DNA from: Acidobacteriota bacterium
GTDB taxonomy: Bacteria; Acidobacteriota; Vicinamibacteria; Vicinamibacterales; UBA2999
Direction: 5' to 3'
NCBI GenBank assembly: GCA_021730945.1
Contig: JAKFYH010000022.1
Coordinates: 1-64,000, forward strand
DNA length: 64,000 nt
In this document: positions 33,398 through 41,210 of the stretch, piece after piece
How positions within the stretch are numbered: the stretch's first letter is position 1
Layout of the letters: each line of letters begins with the position of its first letter
Made by a program: the position numbers and the translations under genes
The notes under the pieces: model-generated
What the model saw: the letters and a program-made list of their open reading frames with translations, nothing else
What the model was told of the DNA's origin: nothing
The model's database searches: none

Positions 33398-33793
33398 ATG
33401 CCGGCAGACTACGTGATCGACGTCGACGCGGGCGCGGTCATCAGCCGCGCGTGGGGCGTCTTGACCGATTTCGATCTCCTCGATCACCAGCGGCGGTTGG
33501 GCGCTGATCCGGCCTTCAAGCCCGGCTTCAATCAGTTGTTTAACTTCAGCGACGTCACCCTGGTTGAACTCACCGCCGAAGGCATCCGCACGCTGGCCGA
33601 ACGAAACCTGTTCCGCGCCGGCGCCCGCCGCGCCTTCTTGGTGCACCCGGGCGCGCTCACCATGTTCGGCTTGCTGCGGATGTTCGAGATCCTGACCTCG
33701 CAGTATCCCGACGAACTGAGGGTTGAGTTCAACCACGTCGATGCGGCTCGCGAGTGGCTCGGCCTGCCCCCCAGTGGTGGCGGTCACCCCTGA
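33398..33793 (+). CDS. SpoIIAA/STAS-like domain protein
   Basis: A protein of 131 residues with the alternating strand-helix pattern of the SpoIIAA-like (STAS) fold: YVIDVDAGAVISRAWGVLTDFDLLDHQ, FNQLFNFSDVTLVEL, RRAFLVHPGALTMFGLLRMFEILT and RVEFNHVDAAREWLG. Proteins of this type sense ligands or act as partner-switching antagonists, but the phosphorylatable Ser of true anti-anti-sigma factors is not evident. GGAGA precedes the ATG. It lies between the two PPOX copies, convergent with the regulator gene. No partner anti-sigma kinase is nearby. Confidence 0.6.
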   Translation: MPADYVIDVDAGAVISRAWGVLTDFDLLDHQRRLGADPAFKPGFNQLFNFSDVTLVELTAEGIRTLAERNLFRAGARRAFLVHPGALTMFGLLRMFEILTSQYPDELRVEFNHVDAAREWLGLPPSGGGHP

Positions 33794-33797
33794 GGGG

Positions 33798-35165
33798 CTA
33801 GTCCCGCGCCATCAGCTCCAGCGCGCCGGACACCGCCAGGGCAAAGCGCCCGCGACCCTTGGGCACCAGGCGAATGGCGCCGCCCTTCTGATCGAGACGG
33901 CGCCGCAACAGCAACAGGCGCGTCTCCAGGTTGTCCTTGAAGCCGGGCAGGTTGAGCGACTTGTCCAGGCGCAGCTCGCGATTGGTGAACTCGACGCGGC
34001 CCTCGCGCTGATAGGTCTCCAGCAGCTTCCACAAAATACGCGCCGGCAGGCTGCGAATCAGGTACTCGCCGTCGAGCATCACCACTTCCTCGTCGCGGTG
34101 GTAGATCAACTCGTGCCGGGTTCCCGAGCCGGCCGGAGCCGTGTCGACCGGCGCCGCCTCCGGCTCGGCCTCGTCGCCGCGCAGTTGCATGTTCTGGATC
34201 GCAACCGCCAGATACGACCCCAGTAGCTCGATCGCGGTCTTGTCTTCCTCGTGGAAGCGATAGGGCGTCTCGCTCTCGATGCACAGCACGCCGACCAGTT
34301 CGCCCCGCACCATGAGCGGCACACCGAGCTGGCTGGACGGATTGTCGAGCCCCGGCAACGGCACGCGTCGCTCGTCGGAACACCAACCCTTTTCCTCGGC
34401 GCGCCGCTTGGCCGCGTAGGCATGCAACATGCCCCGCAGCAGGCCGGAGATCCGGATCGGCTTCCTGGCTTCGGCCACCAGGCCGATGATGCCCTCACCG
34501 AACTGGACCTCGGCGCCGGCGCCGCTCTGCGGATAGCCTCGGCTCGCGATCATCACCAGCGTGCCTGGCTTCTCGCTGGCCAGCGCAATCATCGAGTGGC
34601 TGAAGTTGAAGTGCTGCTTCAGCCCCACCACGATCGAGTCGAGCAGGTGCTCGAGGCAATCGGCGGTATTGATCTGCTGCGACAGGTCCTGCAGCGCCTT
34701 CATGGTAAACACCGGGTCCGGCGGCCGCGCGCGCAGCGGCGGGGCCGAGCGGTCAGCCTGGCCGTCTTCCTCGGGGATCGGATCCACCGACTCCACCGTA
34801 TAGATGTCGGCGGCCAGCAGCTTGAAGACTCCCTTCATGCCGCAGTACGAGGCAATCGCCTCGATCCGCCAGTGCATGGCGTCGAAGATCGGCCCCGATA
34901 TTTCGGAGCGGTCGAAGGTCACCCGCAACGCCCAGCCCTGCGCCGTGTCGGGGTCGGTAACGTGCACCACCGCGTGCGGGTTCTCGGCAATGTTGCGGCG
35001 ACTCTTGTTGAAAAACTGGAACGAGAGCGCGACATGGGTGGCATCGACGTACTCCACGTGGCTCAGGAACGCGGCGTTGGGCGTGCCATCGGCGGCGCAG
35101 GTGTAGAGCATGGCCGGGATGATGCCCTGGAAGCATGACGTGAGCCGCTCGAGTCCGAGGCTCAT
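33798..35165 (-). CDS. PPOX-GAF-winged-helix one-component regulator
   Basis: A protein of 455 residues in three parts. Residues about 1-125 form an FMN-binding split-barrel (PPOX) domain: IIPAMLYTCAADGTPNAAFLSHV and HVALSFQFFNKSRRNI. Residues about 160-320 form a GAF domain: DSIVVGLKQHFNFSHSMIALAS...LGVPLMVRGELVGVLCIES. Residues about 355-450 resemble an OmpR-type winged helix: VMLDGEYLIRSLPARILWKLLET...RELRLDKSLNLPG. It would sense a flavin- or small-molecule ligand and bind DNA. The ATG at 35165 overlaps the upstream PPOX stop (ATGA), so the two are made together. Target genes are unknown; the cytochrome genes start 570 bp away on the other strand. Confidence 0.72.
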   Translation of the reverse strand: MSLGLERLTSCFQGIIPAMLYTCAADGTPNAAFLSHVEYVDATHVALSFQFFNKSRRNIAENPHAVVHVTDPDTAQGWALRVTFDRSEISGPIFDAMHWRIEAIASYCGMKGVFKLLAADIYTVESVDPIPEEDGQADRSAPPLRARPPDPVFTMKALQDLSQQINTADCLEHLLDSIVVGLKQHFNFSHSMIALASEKPGTLVMIASRGYPQSGAGAEVQFGEGIIGLVAEARKPIRISGLLRGMLHAYAAKRRAEEKGWCSDERRVPLPGLDNPSSQLGVPLMVRGELVGVLCIESETPYRFHEEDKTAIELLGSYLAVAIQNMQLRGDEAEPEAAPVDTAPAGSGTRHELIYHRDEEVVMLDGEYLIRSLPARILWKLLETYQREGRVEFTNRELRLDKSLNLPGFKDNLETRLLLLRRRLDQKGGAIRLVPKGRGRFALAVSGALELMARD

Positions 35166-35620
35166 GGCAGCGCCGCCCCGGCGTCGGGACCCGGCGTCTG
35201 GTTGAACACCGCGGTCACCTTGACGCGAACGGCCCGGCACGGAAATACCCGCCACGAACTGGTGGCAATGCCGGGCAGCCCAATACCGTCGAGTTGCGCC
35301 AGGAAGCCGGCCCACTGGGCCCGCGCCAACGCCTCCTCGTCGGGATTGGCGTCCCACGAAAACATCATCAGGCCCTTGACCTGTGCCGCACGGTCGTCGG
35401 CCGGCCGGGCCATCGAAACCGCGATGCGGCCGTTGGTGCGAAGGTTCTCGAATACGGCGGGAGCGGCCGACTTCGGCACAAACACCACCACGTGCCGGCC
35501 ATCGTCTTCCACCTTGATGGCGGTGGCGCGGCAACCGGCGGGCAGCAGTTGTTCGTTGCGGGTCCCGACGTGGATGCCCAGGCCGGATTGAAGAAATTCG
35601 GCGAGAATTTCGTCGATCAT
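35162..35620 (-). CDS. PPOX-type FMN-binding split-barrel protein
   Basis: A protein of 152 residues. The pyridoxamine-5'-phosphate-oxidase-like fold is suggested by GIHVGTRNEQLLPAGCRATAIKVEDDGRHVVVFVP and NLRTNGRIAVSMARP, with SSWRVFPCRAVRVKVTAVFNQTPG at the C-terminus. Family members bind FMN, F420 or heme. The ATG at 35620 is preferred to 35635, which would lie ahead of the predicted transcription start. It is co-translated with the PPOX-GAF-winged-helix regulator. The first ~42 codons are duplicated at 33097-33224. Confidence 0.75.
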   Translation of the reverse strand: MIDEILAEFLQSGLGIHVGTRNEQLLPAGCRATAIKVEDDGRHVVVFVPKSAAPAVFENLRTNGRIAVSMARPADDRAAQVKGLMMFSWDANPDEEALARAQWAGFLAQLDGIGLPGIATSSWRVFPCRAVRVKVTAVFNQTPGPDAGAALP

Positions 35621-35637
35621 AGGGACGGAGGTCATCG

Positions 35638-35666
35638 AGTATAGCCGGTTAGGATTTTCTTAAGAA
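35638..35666 (-). promoter_or_regulatory. Promoter of the PPOX-regulator operon
   Basis: On the minus strand TTCTTA (35666-35661), a 17-nt spacer and TATACT (35643-35638). TTCTTAAGAA is also a 10-bp palindrome over the -35, a possible operator. The block is conserved in the copy at 33239-33267. Confidence 0.6.
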
Positions 35667-35737
35667 TCTGCTAGTAAGGGATTAGGGTTCGGCGGCCGTG
35701 CTGCTTCGTCCAAGAGGATACGGAGACAGACACGACC

Positions 35738-36328
35738 ATGAAAAAGACCGACCTCGTTGTTAGCAGCCTCGTCATCGCCGCCGCCGTCATCCTCACCAGC
35801 GTGCTGGCGGTCGCCAGCGTCGGCGCCACCGCAACCGGGCAATCCGGCAGCAGCGCGAGCATCACCCGTGGCAAATACCTTGTCGAAGTCATGGGCTGCC
35901 ACGATTGCCACACCCCATGGAAGTTGGGGCCCAAGGGCCCGGAACTGGACATGTCGCGCGCGCTCAGCGGTCATCCCGAAGAGCTGACCATGCCGGCCGC
36001 GCCGGCCTTGCCGCCCGGTCCGTGGATGATGTCCGCGGCCGCCACCATGACCGCCTGGTCCGGGCCCTGGGGCGTCAGCTACACCATGAACCTCACGCCG
36101 GACAAAGAGACCGGCCTGGGCGACTGGACGCTTGAGCAGTTCATCGCAACGATGAAGACGGGCAGGGACCGCGGCAAGGGCCGCGCACTGCTGCCGCCCA
36201 TGCCCTACTTCAACCTGGCCAAGCTGAGCGACGAGGACATCGCCAGCCTGTTTGCCTACCTGCAGTCGCTGCCGCCGATGCGCAACCGCGTGCCGCAGCC
36301 GGTCGACCCGCCCGACAGCAGCCAGTAG
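35738..36328 (+). CDS. Exported mono-heme c-type cytochrome
   Basis: A protein of 196 residues. An N-terminal membrane/signal segment (LVVSSLVIAAAVILTSVLAVASVGA) is followed by GKYLVEVMGCHDCHTPW with one CxxCH (Cys about 54) and LPPMPYFNLAKLSDEDIASLFAYLQSLPP, where Met is the likely axial ligand. The arrangement matches small cytochromes of the alcohol-dehydrogenase/caa-type donor group. It would carry electrons in the periplasm. It is followed after 56 nt by a diheme cytochrome gene on the same strand, and the pair is probably one operon. Confidence 0.82.
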   Translation: MKKTDLVVSSLVIAAAVILTSVLAVASVGATATGQSGSSASITRGKYLVEVMGCHDCHTPWKLGPKGPELDMSRALSGHPEELTMPAAPALPPGPWMMSAAATMTAWSGPWGVSYTMNLTPDKETGLGDWTLEQFIATMKTGRDRGKGRALLPPMPYFNLAKLSDEDIASLFAYLQSLPPMRNRVPQPVDPPDSSQ

Positions 36329-36384
36329 CAACCTTGCCTGGAGGGCGCCACTTCGGTGGTGCCCGCAATGGCCGGAGACGAACC

Positions 36385-37458
36385 ATGACACCCAATTGGC
36401 TCTTGGCCGGCGCCCTGTTGGCGCTCTTCGGAGCAACCGGTTTCTCGCAGGTCCGGGCGTTGGCGCCGGTGGCGCCGCGCCTGCTGTCAGAGTCCGGCTT
36501 GTATGCGGGCAAAGGCACGCGGGTTGTGGACCGCCGCAACCGCGCCTTTGCTCCGCAGTATCCGCTCTGGAGTGATGGCGCCGCCAAGCGCCGCTGGGTG
36601 CGCCTGCCCGAAGGCGCGCCCATCGACATCAACAACCTCGATCGCTGGGACTTCCCGGTCGACACCCGCTTCTGGAAGGAGTTCGCATTTGACGGACATA
36701 AGGTGGAAACGCGTTTCTTGTGGAAGGTAAGTGACCACGGATGGGTGTTCGCGTCGTATGCCTGGAACGACGAGCAGACCGAGGCAACGCTGGTCCCGGA
36801 TTCGGGCCTTCCCGATGCGGCGGCCATCACTGACGGCAAGCGGCACAGCATTCCATCGGTGATGGAGTGCCGTGCGTGCCACGACTCGGCGCGCACCGAG
36901 GTCCTCGGCTTCAACGCATTGCAGCTGTCCGACGATCGCGATCCGAACGCGTTGCACGCTGAGGCGCTGGCGCCCGGCATGGTGACGCTACGCACGCTGG
37001 TCGCAGAAGGCCTGGTCTCGCCACGGCGCACCGGTCTCGCGTCAACCCCGCCGCGCATCGCCGCCACCGCGCCCGACACCCGCGCCGCGCTCGGCTATTT
37101 GTCGGCCAACTGCGGCAACTGCCATAACCGGGAGAGTTCGCTTGCTTCGCTGGGCTTGTCGCTCACCTACGAGTTGAACCCATCGGCATCAACCTGCGCG
37201 CCCGCGCTGGCCACGGCGATCAACCGCAGGGGGCATTGGGTGGTGCCGGCCCACCCGGAGACGTCGCGGATCATCAACCCCGGCCGGCCCGAGCTGAGCT
37301 CGCTCATCGCCCGGGTTCGCTCGCGGCGTCCGTTGTCGCAGATGCCGCCGATCGGCACCGTGGTGCCGGACCACAAGGCCGTGGAACTGCTGACACGCTG
37401 GGTGGCTGCCCCTCCCGAAGAGTGGATGCAGCTGGCCGCTCGTTGCGCCGGCAGTTAA
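36385..37458 (+). CDS. Exported diheme c-type cytochrome (SO2930/HNE_0200-like)
   Basis: A protein of 357 residues. A signal peptide (MTPNWLLAGALLALFGATGFSQVRA) precedes the body. APQYPLWSDGAAKRRWVRLPEG is the hallmark segment of a family of cytochromes annotated as SO2930 or HNE_0200 type. Two heme motifs are visible: CRACH (Cys about 162) and CGNCH (Cys about 243). A C-terminal region, RRPLSQMPPIGTVVPDHKAVELL, has a Met-Pro-Pro candidate ligand. GGAGA lies before the ATG at 36385; the longer ORF-track start is rejected. The redox partner is unknown, perhaps the preceding mono-heme protein. Confidence 0.78.
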   Translation: MTPNWLLAGALLALFGATGFSQVRALAPVAPRLLSESGLYAGKGTRVVDRRNRAFAPQYPLWSDGAAKRRWVRLPEGAPIDINNLDRWDFPVDTRFWKEFAFDGHKVETRFLWKVSDHGWVFASYAWNDEQTEATLVPDSGLPDAAAITDGKRHSIPSVMECRACHDSARTEVLGFNALQLSDDRDPNALHAEALAPGMVTLRTLVAEGLVSPRRTGLASTPPRIAATAPDTRAALGYLSANCGNCHNRESSLASLGLSLTYELNPSASTCAPALATAINRRGHWVVPAHPETSRIINPGRPELSSLIARVRSRRPLSQMPPIGTVVPDHKAVELLTRWVAAPPEEWMQLAARCAGS

Positions 37459-37460
37459 TA

Positions 37461-37991
37461 ATGGAGCGCATGAAAGCGCGCTCCTTCAGCCACGTCGGCA
37501 TCACCGTTCGCGACTTCAACCAGTTCGTGCGCTTTTATTGGGACGTGTTCGGCTGCCCGCTCGTGGGCGTCTCCGACACGCCCTCCGATCGCGTGCGCAG
37601 CTTCTTCGGCGTCGATTCTCCGGCACCAAGTTGCAAGATCGGCTGGATCCGCGTGCCGGGCGGCGCCGTGCTCGAGATCTTCGAGTTTCAGCCGCAGCAG
37701 CCGCTGGTGCAGGGACCCTGGAACCGGGTCGGCCTCACGCACTTCAGCCTCAACGTGCGCAACACGCAGAAGTGGTACGACTACCTGGTCAGCAAGGGCG
37801 TGGAAGTGGTGTCGAAGCCGGAGAAATCACCCCGCGGCCACACGTTCTTCTTCGCCAAGGACTGCGACGGCAACCTGATCGAGCTGATGGACCTGGGCTT
37901 CATGCACTACGTGCTCGACTGGGGCGGCCCGCTGGGCGGGTTTCTGTTTCGCCGGGGTATGTACAAGAAGTACTACGAACCCAGGAGCTAA
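37461..37991 (+). CDS. VOC (glyoxalase-fold) family protein
   Basis: A protein of 176 residues. Two beta-alpha-beta-beta-beta modules carry a metal site: His in SFSHVGITVRDFNQFVRFYWDVF (about 11), His in GLTHFSLNVRN (about 94) and Glu in GNLIELMDLG (about 143). This is the glyoxalase / extradiol dioxygenase / fosfomycin-resistance fold. The substrate is unknown. The gene begins two bases after the cytochrome stop, so it is likely co-transcribed with the cytochromes. The ATG at 37461 is used; 37470 is also possible. A strong bidirectional terminator follows. Confidence 0.8.
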   Translation: MERMKARSFSHVGITVRDFNQFVRFYWDVFGCPLVGVSDTPSDRVRSFFGVDSPAPSCKIGWIRVPGGAVLEIFEFQPQQPLVQGPWNRVGLTHFSLNVRNTQKWYDYLVSKGVEVVSKPEKSPRGHTFFFAKDCDGNLIELMDLGFMHYVLDWGGPLGGFLFRRGMYKKYYEPRS

Positions 37992-38033
37992 ACAGGAGGG
38001 GAAGAGATCGAGAGCAACTCTTCCTCTCCTGTT
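37991..38033. terminator. Bidirectional terminator between VOC and PqiA-like genes
   Basis: AACAGGAGGGGAAGAG (37991-38006) pairs with CTCTTCCTCTCCTGTT (38018-38033), 15 of 16 bases matching, around an 11-nt loop. It lies exactly between two convergent genes and could end both transcripts, although T-runs are short. Confidence 0.7.
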
Positions 38034-38039
38034 CTTCGG

Positions 38040-38546
38040 TCAGGGCGTCGATGTCCGGTCAGGCGGCGGCACCGACAGGAACTGGAAGGCCACGTTCGAT
38101 ACCAGGCAGTACCCGACGAAGTAGTAGAAACCGGCACCGATCACCGCATCGAGATTGTCGATCGCCTTGGACGCCATGAAGGCGATGAAGACACCGACGG
38201 CAAACACGTCGGCCATCGCCCACTTGCTGATCGACCGCACGAACAGGTACAGGCGATACCTCAGGGCCGGCGCCTTGATCGCCAGGATGACGCCGAGGAT
38301 GGCCGCCTTGATGAACGGCACGATGATGCTGAACAACAGGATCAGCCCGGCGACGAAGTAGTTGCCGGTTTCGTAAAGGCTCTTCACCGCCTGCATGACG
38401 TTCTGCGTCTGGCGGAAGATCTCCATGGGCTTGTTGCCGAAGGGGACCGAGGCCACAATGGTCAGCGCCGGTTGCGACAACCCGGGGATCAGCAGGCCGA
38501 GGGACACCAGTGTCAAGCCAACCGCCACCTTGTTTCGCGTTGTCAT
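38040..38546 (-). CDS. PqiA-like (paraquat-inducible protein A) membrane protein
   Basis: A protein of 168 residues. Four membrane helices and the segment RSISKWAMADVFAVGVFIAFMAS match the PqiA domain of intermembrane transport complexes, which shuttle lipids between membranes with MCE-domain partners. Full PqiA has two such domains; this has one, and no zinc ribbon or PqiB gene is adjacent. TAGATT ends 6 nt before the ATG, so it may be leaderless. It starts inside the divergent glycosidase gene region, with start codons only a few bases apart. Confidence 0.72.
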   Translation of the reverse strand: MTTRNKVAVGLTLVSLGLLIPGLSQPALTIVASVPFGNKPMEIFRQTQNVMQAVKSLYETGNYFVAGLILLFSIIVPFIKAAILGVILAIKAPALRYRLYLFVRSISKWAMADVFAVGVFIAFMASKAIDNLDAVIGAGFYYFVGYCLVSNVAFQFLSVPPPDRTSTP

Positions 38547-39508
38547 CCCGGCAATCTAGCACAAGCATACGCATCTTCGCGGTGCTCGCGGTACTCGCGG
38601 TGCTGGCCGCGCGGTCGGCTGACCGGCCGCTGGCACAGGCCCAGGTCGCCCAACCCTACGCGGGCGTGACCGCCATCGACCGCTGGCTGGACTCGCCGCG
38701 GCGGGTCCACCTCCACATCGCGCAGATCGACCTGGCAACACCAGGGCTGCGCTTCAAGCTGTCGCCGCCGGCCGGCGATCGCGAGACGATCCGGCAGTCG
38801 ACGCTGGCGTTCCTCCGGCAGGAAGGCGCGCAGTTGGCGATCAACGGCCACTTCTTCCTGCCCTTCCCCTCCACCGACCGCACGGCCTGGGTCATCGGAC
38901 TCGCGGCGTCTGAAGGCCGCGTGTACTCCGCGTTTGAGTCGCCGGAGCAACGCTACGCGCTGGTCGTCGACGCCCCGGCGCTCAACCTCGACCGCGACAA
39001 TCGGGCGACGATCGTGCGCCGCGATCCGGCGCAGTCCGACGGACGTCATGTGCTCGAGCCCGTCACCCTGTGGAACGTGATTGCCGGCTCCTCGCAGATC
39101 GTCACCGGCGGCGCCATTACGGTCCCGGCTTATCGGGATGCCGCCCATCCTGATGCGTTGCTGGAACCCGGTGGTCCCAACGCCTACTCCAACGCCAAGG
39201 CGTGGGGCGATGTAGCCACCGCGCGATCAGCCATCGGCTTGTCGCGCGATCGCCAGACACTCACGTTGTTCACGGCTGATGTCCGTGGTGGCAGCGATGG
39301 CTTGCGGCTGAGCGAAGTCGCGGCGCTGCTCGCCGCCGACTACGGCGTGTGGGACGCCCTCAATCTCGATGGCGGTGGATCAACTTCCCTGGCGATGGCC
39401 GACCCGGTTACCGGTGAGGCGCGGCTGGTGAACACCTCGTCCGACCGCCCGGACGGACGCGAAGTTGCCACCAGCCTCGCCGTGTTCGCACCCAGGCGTG
39501 CGCCCTAG
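38540..39508 (+). CDS. Exported phosphodiester glycosidase (NAGPA) family protein
   Basis: A protein of about 322 residues. An N-terminal hydrophobic segment is followed by the NAGPA fold (N-acetylglucosamine-1-phosphodiester alpha-N-acetylglucosaminidase): GAQLAINGHFFLPF (about 95-108), TLTLFTADVRGGSDGL and DALNLDGGGSTSLAM (about 278-292). The enzyme would hydrolyse a sugar-phosphodiester outside the cytoplasm. The start is unresolved: TTG at 38540 gives a signal peptide with positive charges, GTG at 38582 a shorter one. The signal AVLAVLAVLA is encoded by a GCGGTGCTC nonamer repeat (38575-38615). Confidence 0.75.
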   Translation: MSSRQSSTSIRIFAVLAVLAVLAARSADRPLAQAQVAQPYAGVTAIDRWLDSPRRVHLHIAQIDLATPGLRFKLSPPAGDRETIRQSTLAFLRQEGAQLAINGHFFLPFPSTDRTAWVIGLAASEGRVYSAFESPEQRYALVVDAPALNLDRDNRATIVRRDPAQSDGRHVLEPVTLWNVIAGSSQIVTGGAITVPAYRDAAHPDALLEPGGPNAYSNAKAWGDVATARSAIGLSRDRQTLTLFTADVRGGSDGLRLSEVAALLAADYGVWDALNLDGGGSTSLAMADPVTGEARLVNTSSDRPDGREVATSLAVFAPRRAP

Positions 39509-40689
39509 CGTTTTGCCAGGTAGACCTTCGACTGCTGTCCGACCAGGTCGAGCAGGTTGCCCATGGCCAGGTTGACATCCACCAGGTGGAGGCCCCAGTC
39601 CGCCAACGGCTTGGCCCGCATGCCCAGGTCGCCGACGATGTCGTCAGCGCGGGGATCGGCGGGATCGCCGTGCACGGTGACCTCCAGATATGTGGCGTGG
39701 TCGTTGCTGGCGCACCTGGCCGTCAACAGACCGGGGACACTGACGAAGGGCGTGTCGACGGTCTTGCCGGCCGCCCACGGCGCGGCCGGTGTCGTGCCGG
39801 TAATCGTGCGCCCGCTCGCCGAGAGATAGGCATGTAACGGAGCGCTGCCTTCCCCTAGTGTCACGGGATTGGTGCACGAACCCGACATGCCCGCGGTGCC
39901 CGCCTTGCCAAAGCGCGTGTTGACCGGCGGCAGCACGTCAGCGCGGAACGCCGAGTAGTTGACGACGCAGCCGATCTGTCCGGGCTTGCGGCACAACGGA
40001 ATCACCTTGAGCGCGCCGCCGGCGTCCTTGCCGGCCGGCACTTCAAACGTCGCGCCAAGAATCAACGCCGACACCAACTGCTTCTGCACCGGCCTGCCCT
40101 CAATCTCGTCGCGCAGCAGCGCCGTCAGGATGAACGACCCCTGCGAGTGGCTCACCAGCACGACGCCGCGCCCCTGGTTGTCACGCTGCAGGTAGGTCCG
40201 CCACGCATCGCGCACATCGTCGTACTGGACGCCGCGGTCGAACGAGAAGCGGGGACCGGCCAGTTGCTTGCGCAGCCCGGCGAGGGTGAGCTGTCGATAG
40301 ATCGGCGCAAAGGGACGGCACTTGGAGGCGAACCGCGCAAACTGCTGCGCCACGACATTCAGCTCCGCCGGGTCGGCGTTCATGTCGCTGTTGTCGGTCG
40401 GGTCGGTGGAGATGGTCGGGTAGACGTAAAAGCAATCGATCGGCGCCTTGGGATCAGCCGCGAACGTCTCGCGCGTCATGGTGCCGTCAGCGGCGACGAC
40501 CGTCGTGGTCAGGTCGATGTCGCAGGCGTCGCCCTTGCGGCCCGGTCGGCACAACCAGTTCTTGTCGTCGGCGTAGTCGTTGGGCGATGCGGCCACCGGC
40601 GCCTGCGCGGCCGGCGCCTGCGCACGGAGGGGACCGGACATTGCCAGGCCGGCGAACACGAGCAGCGCGAGGAGCGGGCGTCGAATCAC
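39505..40689 (-). CDS. Exported DUF3089 alpha/beta hydrolase
   Basis: A protein of 394 residues. The signal peptide is MIRRPLLALLVFAGLAMSGPLRAQA. The DUF3089 family pattern is seen in NWLCRPGRKGDACDIDLTTTVV (about 44-65), FYVYPTISTDPTDNSDM (about 88-104) and the nucleophile elbow VLVSHSQGSFIL (Ser about 180). Late in the chain lies HLVDVNLAMGNLLDL, where Asp/His could complete the triad. Members are exported lipase-like proteins without known substrates. The stop shares the CTAG at 39505-39508 with the convergent NAGPA gene. Confidence 0.8.
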   Translation of the reverse strand: MIRRPLLALLVFAGLAMSGPLRAQAPAAQAPVAASPNDYADDKNWLCRPGRKGDACDIDLTTTVVAADGTMTRETFAADPKAPIDCFYVYPTISTDPTDNSDMNADPAELNVVAQQFARFASKCRPFAPIYRQLTLAGLRKQLAGPRFSFDRGVQYDDVRDAWRTYLQRDNQGRGVVLVSHSQGSFILTALLRDEIEGRPVQKQLVSALILGATFEVPAGKDAGGALKVIPLCRKPGQIGCVVNYSAFRADVLPPVNTRFGKAGTAGMSGSCTNPVTLGEGSAPLHAYLSASGRTITGTTPAAPWAAGKTVDTPFVSVPGLLTARCASNDHATYLEVTVHGDPADPRADDIVGDLGMRAKPLADWGLHLVDVNLAMGNLLDLVGQQSKVYLAKR

Positions 40690-40737
40690 GGAAGCCTCCC
40701 TTGTCAGGCCCGGATGTTAATGCATTTCGGGCGGTGC

Positions 40738-40743
40738 TAGACT
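40738..40743 (+). promoter_or_regulatory. -10 box of the c'-like cytochrome gene
   Basis: TAGACT ends 8 nt before the ATG at 40752, suggesting a leaderless mRNA. The upstream hexamer at the -35 position (TGTTAA) is weak. Confidence 0.4.
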
Positions 40744-40751
40744 GCCGCCGC

Positions 40752-41210
40752 ATGAGGATCCTGACCCTGGTGCTCCTGGCCGGTGCGACGGCGTTGGCGC
40801 AGGCTCCGGCCGCCCCCACGCCGGCGCCGCAACGGCCGCCGACCCGCAACATCGGCACCATGAGCGACTTGATGGTGAAGATCATCTACCCCGCGTCGGA
40901 CGCCCTGTTCTACATCGAATCGCGCACGCCGGCCACCGACGCCGAGTGGTCCGCGCTTGAGGGCCAGGCGTTGCTGGTGGCGGAGTCGGCCAACCTGCTG
41001 ATGCTGCCCGGACGGGCCCGCGACCAGAAACAGTGGATGGCGGATGCGCGGCTCATGCTCGATGCCGGCGCGGCGGCGGTCAAGGCGGCCAAGAGCCGGA
41101 ATGTGGAGGCGATCGCCGCGCTCAGCGATCAACTGCTGGAGTCGTGCACGTCGTGCCACAAGCACTATCGTCCCGGCTACGGCAAGCCCGCTCCTCCCCT
41201 CAGGGACTGA
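40752..41210 (+). CDS. Exported cytochrome c'-like heme protein
   Basis: A protein of 152 residues. A signal peptide (MRILTLVLLAGATALAQA) precedes a four-helix bundle with a C-terminal heme motif LESCTSCHKHYRPGY (CxxCH, about 132-136), the arrangement of cytochrome c' and c556. These bind NO or CO or carry electrons in the periplasm. The ATG at 40752 is chosen because the ORF-track start lies within the divergent DUF3089 gene. The 3' end overlaps the convergent PepSY gene by 11 nt. Confidence 0.82.
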   Translation: MRILTLVLLAGATALAQAPAAPTPAPQRPPTRNIGTMSDLMVKIIYPASDALFYIESRTPATDAEWSALEGQALLVAESANLLMLPGRARDQKQWMADARLMLDAGAAAVKAAKSRNVEAIAALSDQLLESCTSCHKHYRPGYGKPAPPLRD

